The notes beneath the pieces are model-generated. The model had not been told where the DNA came from. It did not search any database and was given only the letters and a program-made list of their open reading frames with translations. From NCBI RefSeq assembly GCF_000379105.1, contig NZ_KB900609.1:1527042-1575884 (forward strand): a stretch of DNA of 48,843 nt, given 5' to 3'. Each line of letters starts with the position of its first letter. Position 1 is the stretch's first letter. Shown here piece after piece: positions 1 to 7,536 of this stretch. The position numbers and the translations under genes were made by a program. Source of the stretch: Methylobacterium sp. WSM2598. Its GTDB lineage: Bacteria; Pseudomonadota; Alphaproteobacteria; Rhizobiales; Beijerinckiaceae.

Positions 1-332
1 GCGCCCGGCGTGAACTGGTAGTTGTAGCCGACCTGACCGCCGCCGACGAAGCCGTCGTTGTTGTCGCGGTTGCGGAAGCCGAGGACCGCGGTCGTGCCGG
101 GGGGCACGAGGCCGGTCGCGGCGTTCACGCCGATCAGGGTCGAGTTGTTGTTGTCGCTGGTGCCGAACCCGTAGCCAGCGTTGAAACCGGCGTAGAAGCC
201 CGTCCAGGTGAAGACCGGCACCGGCGTGAAGACCGGCGGCGGCGCCGCGCGACGCGGCAGGTCAGCCGCCATGGCCGAGCCGGCAATAACAACACCCGCG
301 AGGGCGGTGGCGCTCTTGAGAAGCGACTTCAT
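1..332 (-). CDS. Outer membrane beta-barrel protein, Omp25/31-like (partial, 5' end only)
   Basis: The first 110 codons are in the window; the rest lies off the left edge. The start is ATG at 332-330, preceded on the minus strand by GAGAGGA about 8 nt upstream. The product begins MKSLLKSATALAGVV and has a signal peptide of about 22 residues ending SAMA before ADLP. It continues with a Pro-rich stretch (residues about 25-42) and then FTWTGFYAGFNAGYGFG, the first-strand motif of the Omp25/Omp31 porin-like family common in Rhizobiales. A later GFVGGGQVGYNYQ segment looks like the second and third strands. Such proteins form 8-stranded barrels in the outer membrane. Their exact role is rarely known and I do not assign one. 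Confidence 0.85.
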   Translation of the reverse strand, partial: MKSLLKSATALAGVVIAGSAMAADLPRRAAPPPVFTPVPVFTWTGFYAGFNAGYGFGTSDNNNSTLIGVNAATGLVPPGTTAVLGFRNRDNNDGFVGGGQVGYNYQFTPG

Positions 333-550
333 GGTTCTGGTCCTCTCTACGATGCCCCGGCGCCGTTGCGGCCGCAGCCGAACGTTCTCCCGAAGCAGTG
401 CCTCGACATATCCCGGCAGCCTTGTGAAAGCTGTGTCCTGGCGACAACGCTGGTGAGGTTCACCGCGGCCTTGTCGGCGTTTCGCCGCCCGGACTCCCTT
501 GGCTCCTTACCCCGACAACGCGCCCGTATGGCCAAGGTTCACGCGCCCAC

Positions 551-603
551 AAAAATTTTTCGCTGCGCCTAGACCCGAATGCTTCCCGCCGGCGGAATGC
601 CCG
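551..603 (-). terminator. Possible terminator downstream of pgeF
   Basis: Just past the pgeF stop on the minus strand there is a small TTCCGCCGGCGGGAA-type self-complementary stretch. About 25 nt later comes an A5T5 tract (551-560), which stands out in GC-rich DNA. The distance between stem and T-run is too long for a textbook terminator. The A/T tract could equally be an upstream element for the outer membrane protein gene that starts at 332. The rest of the 333-603 gap holds nothing else I recognise. Confidence 0.3.
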
Positions 604-1371
604 CTATGGCACCAGCGCAATGGCCGAGACGAGGCGGCCGTAATCGGGCTCGGCCCGGTGCGTGGTGCGCCGGTAGCTGAAGAACCGGTCCGGATCCGCG
701 TAGGTGCAGAGGCCGAGATCGGCCACGGTGCCGATCCCGGCGGCGCGCAGGCGCGCGGCGATGTAGGCGGGCAGGTCGAAGAGGTGGTGGCCGGCGCGGC
801 CCGGGCTCGGGGCGAAGAAATCCGCGTGGGCGGGCCCGGCCTGCGCGAAGCGGGCGTGGAATTCCGGGCCGACCTCGTAATTCTCGCGGCCGATCGTGGG
901 GCCGAGCACCGCGACGATGCGGCCGCGCTCGGCGCCGAGGCGCTCCATGGCGGCGAGCGTCGCCTCGATGATCCCCGTGAAGGCGCCCTTCCAGCCCGCA
1001 TGGGCGGCGCCGACGACGCGGTTCTCGGGATCGGCGAACAGGATCGGCCCGCAATCCGCCGTGAGGATGCCCAGCGCGAGGCCCGGGACCCGGGTCGCCA
1101 TGCCGTCCGCCCGCGGGCGGTCGGGGAAGGGGGCCTCCACGGTGACGCATTCGGCCGAGTGGATCTGATAGAGGCTGACCAGGGCGTCCGGCGCGACGCC
1201 GAGGCGCTCGGTCATCCGGCGCCGGTTCTCGGCGACCGCGCCCGGGTCGTCGCCCGAGCCGAGCCCGCCGTTCAGGCTGGCGTAGAGCCCGCCCGAGACC
1301 CCGCCCTCGCGCGTGAAGAAGCCGTGGCGGAGACCGGGGAGCGCGCTCAGCGCGGGAGCTTCCAGGAGCAT
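604..1371 (-). CDS. pgeF: PgeF/YfiH (polyphenol oxidase/laccase-domain) family protein
   Basis: This 255-aa cytoplasmic protein covers the whole DUF152/YfiH family. Members bind zinc through two His and a Cys. They have been described as purine nucleoside phosphorylase/deaminase-type enzymes and as correcting misincorporated L-Ser in peptidoglycan precursors (PgeF). The expected ligands are visible: His71 in QIHS, Cys107 in TADCGP and His124 in AAHAGWKG, plus the family segment RADGMATRVPGLALGILTADC. GAGAGGCG lies about 6 nt before the ATG. It is the last gene of the lgt-midA-pgeF run, 108 nt after midA. The family is certain; the physiological substrate is not. Confidence 0.9.
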   Translation of the reverse strand: MLLEAPALSALPGLRHGFFTREGGVSGGLYASLNGGLGSGDDPGAVAENRRRMTERLGVAPDALVSLYQIHSAECVTVEAPFPDRPRADGMATRVPGLALGILTADCGPILFADPENRVVGAAHAGWKGAFTGIIEATLAAMERLGAERGRIVAVLGPTIGRENYEVGPEFHARFAQAGPAHADFFAPSPGRAGHHLFDLPAYIAARLRAAGIGTVADLGLCTYADPDRFFSYRRTTHRAEPDYGRLVSAIALVP

Positions 1372-1479
1372 GGCGACGCCTCTCGGGCCTGGGCACCATC
1401 CGCCGCGACGCGCACCGGTGCGGTGGCAGGGATGATGCGGAAACGAGGATCGAAGCAGGAGAGCAGCACGCGCTCCTGC

Positions 1480-2583
1480 TCAACGGGACAGGGTCGAGCG
1501 GGGCAGGGCGGGCAGGCCCGCCATCCCCGCATCAGAGACGCCCAAAACCTTGAAGAGCCGACCCATCCCGGTCGGCGCGGGATCGGTCAGCCGCGCCGCG
1601 GCCTCGGCGACGGCCCGCGCCTGATCGGGCGTCGCGCGGGCGGCGAGGCGCTCGGCCCGCTGGGCGAGGCCGAGGGCGAGGAGGAAGTCGCGCTGGGGCA
1701 CCGGGCCGTGCAGCGCGGCGCCCGCCTCCCGGGCGGCGCGGGCGAGGGCGCCGAAATCGACCGGCACGGTCAGGTCGGTCTCGCCGGGCGCGTCGAGGAT
1801 CCCGACCGCGCGGTGGCGGGAGACCGCCTGCAGGGTGTCGGTGAGGCCGAGCGTCGCCTCGCCGTAATCGATGGCGAGCAGCGCGCCCCCCTGGCGGGCG
1901 AGCCGGCCCGCGATCGCCCGCATGGCGGCGAGCGCCGCGGAGGGGAGGGTCAGCACCGCGCCCTCGGGCGCGGCGGCGGCGATCTCCGGCGTCGGGTCGG
2001 GGTCGAGCCCCACGACGAGGCCCCCGCCCTCCGGGTCGAGGCCGATCCGGCGCTCGTGCCACGCGCCGGCGCCGCGCGCGAACTGGCGCACCGGCAGCGC
2101 GTCGAAGAACTCGTTGGCGAGGACGATTGCGGGGCCCTCCGGCACGTCCTCGATCCGCGCGTGCCACGCGGCCTCCCGGCCGATCGCGGCGAGGCGCGCC
2201 GCCTGCGCGGCCCGCAGGACCGGGCTCGTCTCGACGAGGTGGAGATCGAGGGCCTCGGCGAAGGGTGGCAGCGCCGCGCGGATCGCCCGCAGCGCGTCGG
2301 CGATCAGCGTGCCGCGTCCGGGGCCGAGTTCCACCACGCGGCAGGGCGAGGGCCGGCCCATCCCGTGCCAGACCTCCGCCGCCCACAGGCCGAGGAGCTC
2401 GCCGAAGATCTGGCTGATCTCCGGGGCGGTGGTGAAGTCGCCGGCCGCGCCGAGCGGGTCCCGGGTCGTGTAGTAGCCGTGGAGCGGGTGGCCGAGGCAG
2501 AGCGCCATGTAGCGCTCGACCGGGATCGGGCCGTTCTGGGCGATCAGCGCCCGCAATTCCGCGAGGAGCGGGGTCCCGCTCAC
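1480..2583 (-). CDS. midA: SAM-dependent methyltransferase, MidA/NDUFAF7 family
   Basis: A 367-aa class I methyltransferase of the family that includes mitochondrial NDUFAF7/MidA, which dimethylates an arginine of a complex I subunit during assembly. N-terminal landmarks are YMALCLGHPLHGYYTTRDPLG and GDFTTAPEISQIFGE. The SAM-binding motif is VELGPGRGTLIADALRA, followed by VETSPVLRAAQ and the catalytic-type ANEFFDALPVRQF. I chose the GTG at 2583 because it overlaps the lgt stop by 4 nt (GTGA), a normal translational-coupling layout, and because the protein then begins [14 protein letters not shown] as the family does. The upstream in-frame extension would be lgt read in another frame. Whether the bacterial protein acts on complex I is inference from the family. 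Confidence 0.88.
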   Translation of the reverse strand: MSGTPLLAELRALIAQNGPIPVERYMALCLGHPLHGYYTTRDPLGAAGDFTTAPEISQIFGELLGLWAAEVWHGMGRPSPCRVVELGPGRGTLIADALRAIRAALPPFAEALDLHLVETSPVLRAAQAARLAAIGREAAWHARIEDVPEGPAIVLANEFFDALPVRQFARGAGAWHERRIGLDPEGGGLVVGLDPDPTPEIAAAAPEGAVLTLPSAALAAMRAIAGRLARQGGALLAIDYGEATLGLTDTLQAVSRHRAVGILDAPGETDLTVPVDFGALARAAREAGAALHGPVPQRDFLLALGLAQRAERLAARATPDQARAVAEAAARLTDPAPTGMGRLFKVLGVSDAGMAGLPALPRSTLSR

Positions 2584-3470
2584 GCGGACCGCGCCTCGGC
2601 GGGCTCGTCGGCGAGGTGCGCGCGCGGGGCCGTCGCGCCCCGCAGGGCCCGCACCACCACGACGATCCCGATGATCAGCATCGGGATGCAGAGCAGCATC
2701 CCCATGGTGATGCCACCCCCGAGGGCCGAGACCTCGGTCCCGAACAGGAAGCCGAGCTGCGGGTCGGGCTCGCGGAAGAACTCGCAGGCCGTCCGGGCGA
2801 GCGCGTAGCCGATGACGAAGAGGCCGCCGAGCAGGCCCGGGCGGCGGAAGCCGACGCGCCGCACCGCCAGCGCCATCAGCGCGAAGAGCAGGAGGCCCTC
2901 GGCCCCGGCCTCGTAGAGCTGGCTCGGGTGGCGCGGCAGCGGCCCGCCGCTCGGGAACACCACCGCGTAGGGGAAGTCGGGCGCGGGCCGGCCCCAGAGC
3001 TCGCCGTTCACGAAATTGGCGATGCGGCCGAAGAACAGGCCGATCGGCACCACCACGGCGGCGAGGTCGAGGATCGCGTAGGCGCTCAGCGCCCGCGCCC
3101 GGGCGAAGAGGACGATGGCGAGGACCGCGCCCAGGAAGCCGCCGTGGAACGACATCCCGCCGCGCCAGATCGCCAGGATCTCGGACGGGTGGGCCAGATA
3201 GGCGCCGAGATTGTAGAACAGCACGTAGCCGATCCGCCCGCCGAGCACGACGCCGAGCGCCACCCAGACGATCAGGTCGTCGATGTCGGCGCCGCTGGGG
3301 CGGCGCACCGGCCCCCAGAGCGCGGCGGCCGCGACCAGCCTCTTGGCGTAGAGCCAGCCGCCGAGCAGGCCCGCGATGTAGGCGAGCGCGTACCACTTGA
3401 TCGCGATCGGCCCGATCGCGATGGCGACCGGGTTGATCGCCGGGAAGGGAATGGCGAGGAGCGGCGGCAT
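2580..3470 (-). CDS. lgt: Prolipoprotein diacylglyceryl transferase
   Basis: A 296-aa inner membrane enzyme that moves diacylglyceryl from phosphatidylglycerol to the lipobox cysteine of prolipoproteins, the first step of lipoprotein maturation. Several hydrophobic helices span the protein. The Lgt signature GRIANFVNGELWGR is at residues 148-161 and the essential His region WRGGMSFHGG has His at 109. The last helix sits before a short Arg-rich tail. It starts at the ATG of MPPLLAIPFPAINP; no clear Shine-Dalgarno is visible. It is the first gene of the lgt-midA-pgeF run and overlaps midA by 4 nt. Three 15-bp tandem repeats lie about 44 nt upstream of the start. Confidence 0.95.
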   Translation of the reverse strand: MPPLLAIPFPAINPVAIAIGPIAIKWYALAYIAGLLGGWLYAKRLVAAAALWGPVRRPSGADIDDLIVWVALGVVLGGRIGYVLFYNLGAYLAHPSEILAIWRGGMSFHGGFLGAVLAIVLFARARALSAYAILDLAAVVVPIGLFFGRIANFVNGELWGRPAPDFPYAVVFPSGGPLPRHPSQLYEAGAEGLLLFALMALAVRRVGFRRPGLLGGLFVIGYALARTACEFFREPDPQLGFLFGTEVSALGGGITMGMLLCIPMLIIGIVVVVRALRGATAPRAHLADEPAEARSA

Positions 3471-3513
3471 CGGGCCGGAGAGGTGAACCGGGCCGGGCGC
3501 CGCGTCAACCCGC

Positions 3514-3558
3514 AACGCCGCCGCGGCGAACGCCAACGCGGCGAACGCCGCCGCGGCG
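3514..3558. repeat. 15-bp tandem repeat, 3 copies, between ilvA and lgt
   Basis: Units are at 3514-3528, 3529-3543 and 3544-3558, with sequence AACGCCGCCGCGGCG. The middle unit differs at two positions. They fill the short gap between the ilvA stop (3577) and the lgt start (3470) and could affect lgt leader structure. Confidence 0.85.
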
Positions 3559-3576
3559 GCGTCGCGCTCCGGGCGC

Positions 3577-5121
3577 TCAGGCCGGCCCCGGCGCCTCGGC
3601 GGCGGCATTGCCGTCGAGGAAGAGCCGGTAGGCCGGGTTGTCGCTCTCGTCGTGGAACGGGTAGCCGAGCTCGTCGAGCGCCTCGAGGAAGCGCGGCCTG
3701 TCCGCCTCCGGCACCTGGATCCCGGCCAGCACCCGCCCGTAATCGGCGCCGTGGTTGCGGTAGTGGAACAGGGAGATGTTCCAGGCATGGCCGAGGCTGT
3801 CGAGGAACCTGAGCAGGGCGCCCGGCCGCTCCGGGAACTCGAAGCGGAACAGGCGCTCGTCGGCGAGGCCCGGCACCCGGCCGCCCACCATGTAGCGGAC
3901 GTGCACCTTGGCCATCTCGTTGTCGCTGAGATCGAGGATCGGGTAGCCGAGCGCCGTGAGGCCCTCGATCAGCGCCCGCTTCTCGCCCGGCTGGCCCTGC
4001 AGCTGCACGCCGACGAAGATGTGCGCGTCCGCCCCCTCCGCGTAGCGGTAGTTGAACTCGGTGATCGCCCGCGCGCCGAGCGCCTGGATGAAGGCCCGGT
4101 AGCTGCCGCGCCGCTCCGGGATGGTGACGGCGAGCAGCACCTCCCGGCGCTCGCCGAGTTCGGCCCGCTCGGCGATGTGGCGCAGGCGGTCGAAGTTCAG
4201 GTTCGCGCCGCTGTTGACGGCGACGAGCGCGCCGCCGCCGGTCCCGTGCTCCGCCGCCCAGGCCTTGAGGCCCGCCACCGCGAGCGCCCCCGAGGGCTCG
4301 CAGATGGCGCGGGTGTCGTCGAACACGTCCTTGACCGCCGCGCAGATCGCGTCGGTGTCGACGGTCACGACCCCGTCGAGATGCTCGCGGCAGAGCCGGA
4401 AGGTCTCGGCCCCCGCCTGGCGCACCGCGACGCCGTCCGCGAACAGGCCGACCGCGTTGAGCACCACCCGCTCCCCCGCCGCGAGGGCGGCGGCCATGCT
4501 GGCCGCGTCCTCCGGCTCGACGCCGATGACCTTGGTCTCGGGGCGCAGGAACTTGACCACCGTGGCGATCCCGGCCGCGAGCCCGCCGCCGCCGACCGGC
4601 ACGAAGATCGCCGCGATCGGCCCCGAATGCTGCTGCAGGATCTCCAGGCCGATCGTGCCCTGGCCGGCGATCACCTCGGGATCGTCGTAGGGGTGGATGA
4701 AGGTCAGGCCCCGGTCCGCCTCCAGCGTCTTGGCATGCGCGTAGGCCTCGTCGAAGGCGTCGCCGTGCAGCACGGCGTGGCCGCCGCGCGCCCGCACCGC
4801 CTCGACCTTGATGGCCGGGGTCGTGCGCGGCATCACGATCGTGGCCGCGACGCCGAGCTTGGCGGCGGCGAGCGCCACCCCCTGCGCGTGGTTGCCGGCC
4901 GAGGCGCAGATCACCCCGCGGTCGAGGACCTCGCGCGGCAGGCCCGCCATCTTGTTGTAGGCGCCCCGCAGCTTGAAGGAGAAGACCGGCTGCAGGTCCT
5001 CGCGCTTGAGCAGGACCGGCGCCCCGAGGCGCCCGGCGAGGCGCTGCATCGGATCGAGCGGGCTCTTGATCGCCACGTCGTAGACGCGGGCGGTGAGGAT
5101 CTTCCTGATGTAGTCGTGCAC
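3577..5121 (-). CDS. ilvA: Threonine ammonia-lyase, biosynthetic
   Basis: This PLP enzyme deaminates L-threonine to 2-oxobutanoate, the first committed step to isoleucine. From the GTG at 5121 it is 514 aa, the length of E. coli IlvA, and starts (M)HDYIRKILTARVYD as the family does. An ATG 18 codons upstream (5175) would add a Pro/Arg-rich tail that I consider non-coding. PLP-binding Lys50 is in SFKLRGAYNKM, followed by ASAGNHAQG and the phosphate-binding loop PVGGGGLAAG. The C-terminal third carries two ACT-like regulatory repeats (from about residue 325: EVLLAVTIPERRGSYRAF and LFRFEFPERPGALLRF), so it should be feedback-inhibited by isoleucine. It lies 94 nt downstream of the AbrB-family gene. 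Confidence 0.95.
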   Translation of the reverse strand: MHDYIRKILTARVYDVAIKSPLDPMQRLAGRLGAPVLLKREDLQPVFSFKLRGAYNKMAGLPREVLDRGVICASAGNHAQGVALAAAKLGVAATIVMPRTTPAIKVEAVRARGGHAVLHGDAFDEAYAHAKTLEADRGLTFIHPYDDPEVIAGQGTIGLEILQQHSGPIAAIFVPVGGGGLAAGIATVVKFLRPETKVIGVEPEDAASMAAALAAGERVVLNAVGLFADGVAVRQAGAETFRLCREHLDGVVTVDTDAICAAVKDVFDDTRAICEPSGALAVAGLKAWAAEHGTGGGALVAVNSGANLNFDRLRHIAERAELGERREVLLAVTIPERRGSYRAFIQALGARAITEFNYRYAEGADAHIFVGVQLQGQPGEKRALIEGLTALGYPILDLSDNEMAKVHVRYMVGGRVPGLADERLFRFEFPERPGALLRFLDSLGHAWNISLFHYRNHGADYGRVLAGIQVPEADRPRFLEALDELGYPFHDESDNPAYRLFLDGNAAAEAPGPA

Positions 5122-5215
5122 GGGGCGCGGTCCGGATGGCGGGAGGGCTGGCGCCTTCCGCAGAGGCGGCCCCATAGCGGGTTTCGGCCCGCGATGCGAG
5201 CGCGGCCGTGGCGGA

Positions 5216-6301
5216 TCAGGCGACGGCGCGCGAGCTCCACTTGGCCGAGATCCACTTGGCCACGAGCGGCCCCGTGATGATCACGACGAGGAGTCGCAGC
5301 GTCTGCACGGCGAGGACGAAGGAGACGTCCGCCTTCGAGCCGACCGCGATGATGGCGACGGAATCGAGCCCGCCCGGGCTGGTGGCCAGGAAGGCGGTCA
5401 GCAGGTCGATCGGGAGCAGGAAGGTCAGGCCGAAGGCCCAGAGCCCGCAGAGCGCGATCAGCCCGAGCGTCGCCGCGAGCACGCCCGGCAGCGCCGAGAC
5501 CGTCGCCCGCACGGTGGCGCGGGTGAAGCGCAGGCCCACCGTCCAGCCCACCGCCGCGTAGGCGAGGGCGAGCAGCCAGTCGGGCAGGCTCATGCTGGCG
5601 AGCCCGCCGGCGTGGAGCGTCGCCCCGATCACCAGGGGGCCGATCATCGCGCCGGAGGGGATGTTGAGGCGCCGCCCCAGCCAGGAGCCGAGCGCCGCCA
5701 CGGCGAGCGTCACCAGGACGGCGAGGGGCTCCGGCGCCCCGACCGGTTCCGGCAGGGCGGCGGGCGCGGCGTGGCCGACGAGGAACCGCGCCACGATCGA
5801 GGCCGAGAGGGCCACGCAGGCGACGCGCACGTACTGCATGAAGGCGACGAGGCGCGGATCGGCCCCGTACTCCTCGGCCATCGCCACCATGGCGGCGGCG
5901 GCGCCCGGCGAGGAGCCCCAGGCGGCCGTGGTGCCGGGCAGGAGCCGGATCCGGGTGAGGACCCAGCCCACCGCCGCGCTCGCCAGCACGGTGACGCCGA
6001 CGACGGCGAGCATCAGGAGGCCGTCCGCCATCAGGGTCTGCACGATCGAGGCGTTGACCGCGTGGGCCACGAGGCAGCCGATCAGCGCCTGCGCGGCCAG
6101 GAAGGCGGCCTTCGGCACCCGGATGGCGGCGCCCGAGACGCCGAAGCCGATCGCGGCGAGCATCGGCCCGAGGAGCAGGGCCGCCGGGAAGCCCGCCGCC
6201 GACAGCAGCGCCGAGAGGGCCGCCGAGGCGGCGACGAGTCCGACCCATTGCGGAGCCGCGACGGCGGTGGAGCGGCGGAGGTCGAGATCGGCGGGCTTCA
6301 T
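5216..6301 (-). CDS. AbrB-family transporter (membrane protein of the ammonia monooxygenase-like family)
   Basis: A 361-aa polytopic inner membrane protein of the PF05145 (AbrB/AmoA-like) family. It is not related to the AbrB transition regulator. About ten hydrophobic helices fall in two homologous halves, each with the family's Gly-Pro or Ser-Pro-Gly signature: LLGPMLAAIGFGVSGA and WGSSPGAAAAMVAMAEEYGADPR in the first half, IPSGAMIGPLVIGA and LATSPGGLDSVAIIAVG in the second. Members are proposed regulators or transporters with unknown substrate. The gene lies upstream of ilvA on the same strand. The last codons include a 15-bp direct repeat (5232-5261) that duplicates the AKW(I/S)S pentapeptide at the C terminus. 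Confidence 0.85.
   Translation of the reverse strand: MKPADLDLRRSTAVAAPQWVGLVAASAALSALLSAAGFPAALLLGPMLAAIGFGVSGAAIRVPKAAFLAAQALIGCLVAHAVNASIVQTLMADGLLMLAVVGVTVLASAAVGWVLTRIRLLPGTTAAWGSSPGAAAAMVAMAEEYGADPRLVAFMQYVRVACVALSASIVARFLVGHAAPAALPEPVGAPEPLAVLVTLAVAALGSWLGRRLNIPSGAMIGPLVIGATLHAGGLASMSLPDWLLALAYAAVGWTVGLRFTRATVRATVSALPGVLAATLGLIALCGLWAFGLTFLLPIDLLTAFLATSPGGLDSVAIIAVGSKADVSFVLAVQTLRLLVVIITGPLVAKWISAKWSSRAVA
5232..5261. repeat. 15-bp tandem repeat, 2 copies, at the 3' end of the AbrB-family gene
   Basis: GAGCTCCACTTGGCC (5232-5246) is followed by GAGATCCACTTGGCC (5247-5261), a 14/15 match. It is in frame and duplicates five residues near the C terminus. Confidence 0.8.
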
Positions 6302-6389
6302 CGAAGGCTTCGGTTGCGCGGCCGCGCGCCGCGCGGGCGAATGCGTTAGGGCGTGTGACGGGCCTCGCTAGCCGCGAATCGTGGCCCTG

Positions 6390-7331
6390 TCATGCCGGGG
6401 CGAGCCGCTCCGGCCGATCGCAAGGAAGGGTTGCGGCGGGCGCATGGGCCCGGAAGAACCCGGCGAGGCGCGCGAGACCCTCGCCGCGCGGGTCGCTCGC
6501 CCGCCAGGCGAGGGCGATCACCCGCGAGGGACCCTCCTCGCCGAAGCGGCGGCAGACCGTGAGGCCGCTCGGATCCGGTCCGCTGGGCGCGGCGAGGGCG
6601 GGAAGCAGCGTGTAGCCGCCCCCGGCCGCCACCATCGAGCGCAGGGTCTCCAGGCTGGTGGCGTGGCGCCCGGCGGAGGGCCCGGCCCCGCAGGCCGCCA
6701 CGGTCTGGTCGCGCAGGCAATTGCCCTCGTCGAGGAGGAGCAGGTCCGGCCCGGCGAGGTCGGCGGCCTTCGGCGGATCCCCTGCCGCGAAGGCGTGGTC
6801 GGCCGGGCAGGCGAGCAGGAACGGCTCGCGGAACAGCGGCGCCACGGTGAGCCCGGCCTCGGCAATCGGCAGGGAGATCAGGGCCGCGTCGAGCCGCCCC
6901 TCGCGCAGGCCCTCCAGGATCCCGGCCGTGCGCCCCTCGCTCAGCGCCAGGGCGAGGAGCGGGAAGTCCTGCCGCAGCGGGCGCAGCACCAGCGGGAACA
7001 GGTAGGGGCCGAGGGTCTGGATCGCCGCCAGCACGAGACGGCCCGACAGGGGCGCGCCGCCTCCCTCGCGGGCGAGCAGGAGCAGGCGGCGCGCCTCCGC
7101 CAGCACCGCCCGGGCCTGGCGCACCACGGCTTGGCCGGTGGGGGTGAGCAGCACGCGGCGGTTGGTGCGCTCGAAGATCACGACGCCGAGCGCCTGTTCG
7201 AGCTTGCGCACCTGCACGCTCAGGGTCGGCTGGCTCACCGCGCAGCGCTCGGCCGCGCGGCCGAAATGGTGTTCCTCAGCGACCGCGACGACGTATTCGA
7301 GGTCGCGGAGGGACAGGCCGGCGAGATTCAT
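6390..7331 (-). CDS. oxyR: Hydrogen peroxide-sensing LysR regulator OxyR
   Basis: A 313-aa LysR-type regulator with an N-terminal winged helix-turn-helix (MNLAGLSLRDLEYVVAVAEE; HHFGRAAERCAVSQPTLSVQ) and a C-terminal effector domain. The peroxide-sensing motif is intact: GNCLRDQ with Cys205 and a second Cys at 214, nine residues later. This is the spacing of Cys199/Cys208 in E. coli OxyR, so disulfide sensing is expected. It is divergent from the catalase at 7537, its likely target, with 205 nt between. An ATAG-N7-CTAT site overlaps its own start codon, suggesting autorepression. The C terminus (after about residue 295) is family-variable. Confidence 0.93.
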   Translation of the reverse strand: MNLAGLSLRDLEYVVAVAEEHHFGRAAERCAVSQPTLSVQVRKLEQALGVVIFERTNRRVLLTPTGQAVVRQARAVLAEARRLLLLAREGGGAPLSGRLVLAAIQTLGPYLFPLVLRPLRQDFPLLALALSEGRTAGILEGLREGRLDAALISLPIAEAGLTVAPLFREPFLLACPADHAFAAGDPPKAADLAGPDLLLLDEGNCLRDQTVAACGAGPSAGRHATSLETLRSMVAAGGGYTLLPALAAPSGPDPSGLTVCRRFGEEGPSRVIALAWRASDPRGEGLARLAGFFRAHAPAATLPCDRPERLAPA

Positions 7332-7344
7332 AGGCTGTGTCTAT
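7330..7344. promoter_or_regulatory. OxyR-type binding half site overlapping the oxyR start
   Basis: ATAG (7330-7333), 7 nt, then CTAT (7341-7344). This matches the outer bases of one OxyR half site, ATAG-N7-CTAT, and gives the LysR T-N11-A symmetry. The inner T and A of the consensus are not present. A second half site one turn further into the gap is weak. The position over the ATG of oxyR fits autoregulation; activation of the catalase is also plausible. Confidence 0.55.
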
Positions 7345-7411
7345 CGCAAGCTTCGCAACGATGCATTGGCCGGCAGGTCACGCGGGGGTCATAAGGGCGA
7401 GCGAGAACGGT

Positions 7412-7443
7412 TCCAAGGGTGGTTGGGTCCAAGCGTGGTTGGG
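7412..7443. repeat. 16-bp tandem repeat, 2 copies, upstream of the catalase
   Basis: TCCAAGGGTGGTTGGG (7412-7427) and TCCAAGCGTGGTTGGG (7428-7443), a 15/16 match. They lie about 95 nt before the catalase ATG, in the oxyR-catalase promoter region. Confidence 0.8.
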
Positions 7444-7536
7444 GCGAGCGCCCGGCGACCCTATGTCTGACGTCCTCGCGCGGTGGTGGTGCCCCGGGCA
7501 CCCCGCGCCGCGCTGTTCGATGCGAGAGGAGGCTCC

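Noticed and set aside
551..560. A5T5 tract as a promoter or origin element
   Set aside because: A single 10-bp tract without other boxes. I kept it only as part of a weak terminator candidate.
499..2808. Very long open frame on the plus strand opposite pgeF, midA and lgt
   Set aside because: It is the antisense shadow of three well-recognised genes. The translation is Arg/Gly/Ala-rich low-complexity sequence with no domain, and long antisense frames are expected at this GC content. The same reasoning removed the other long frames opposite real genes (for example 12320-14656, 16385-18505, 30759-33878, 46009-47886).
5122..5175. Longer ilvA start at the ATG of 5175
   Set aside because: It adds 18 residues of Pro/Arg-rich sequence outside the family. 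The GTG at 5121 gives 514 aa, the E. coli length, and a family-like N terminus. Neither has a clear Shine-Dalgarno.
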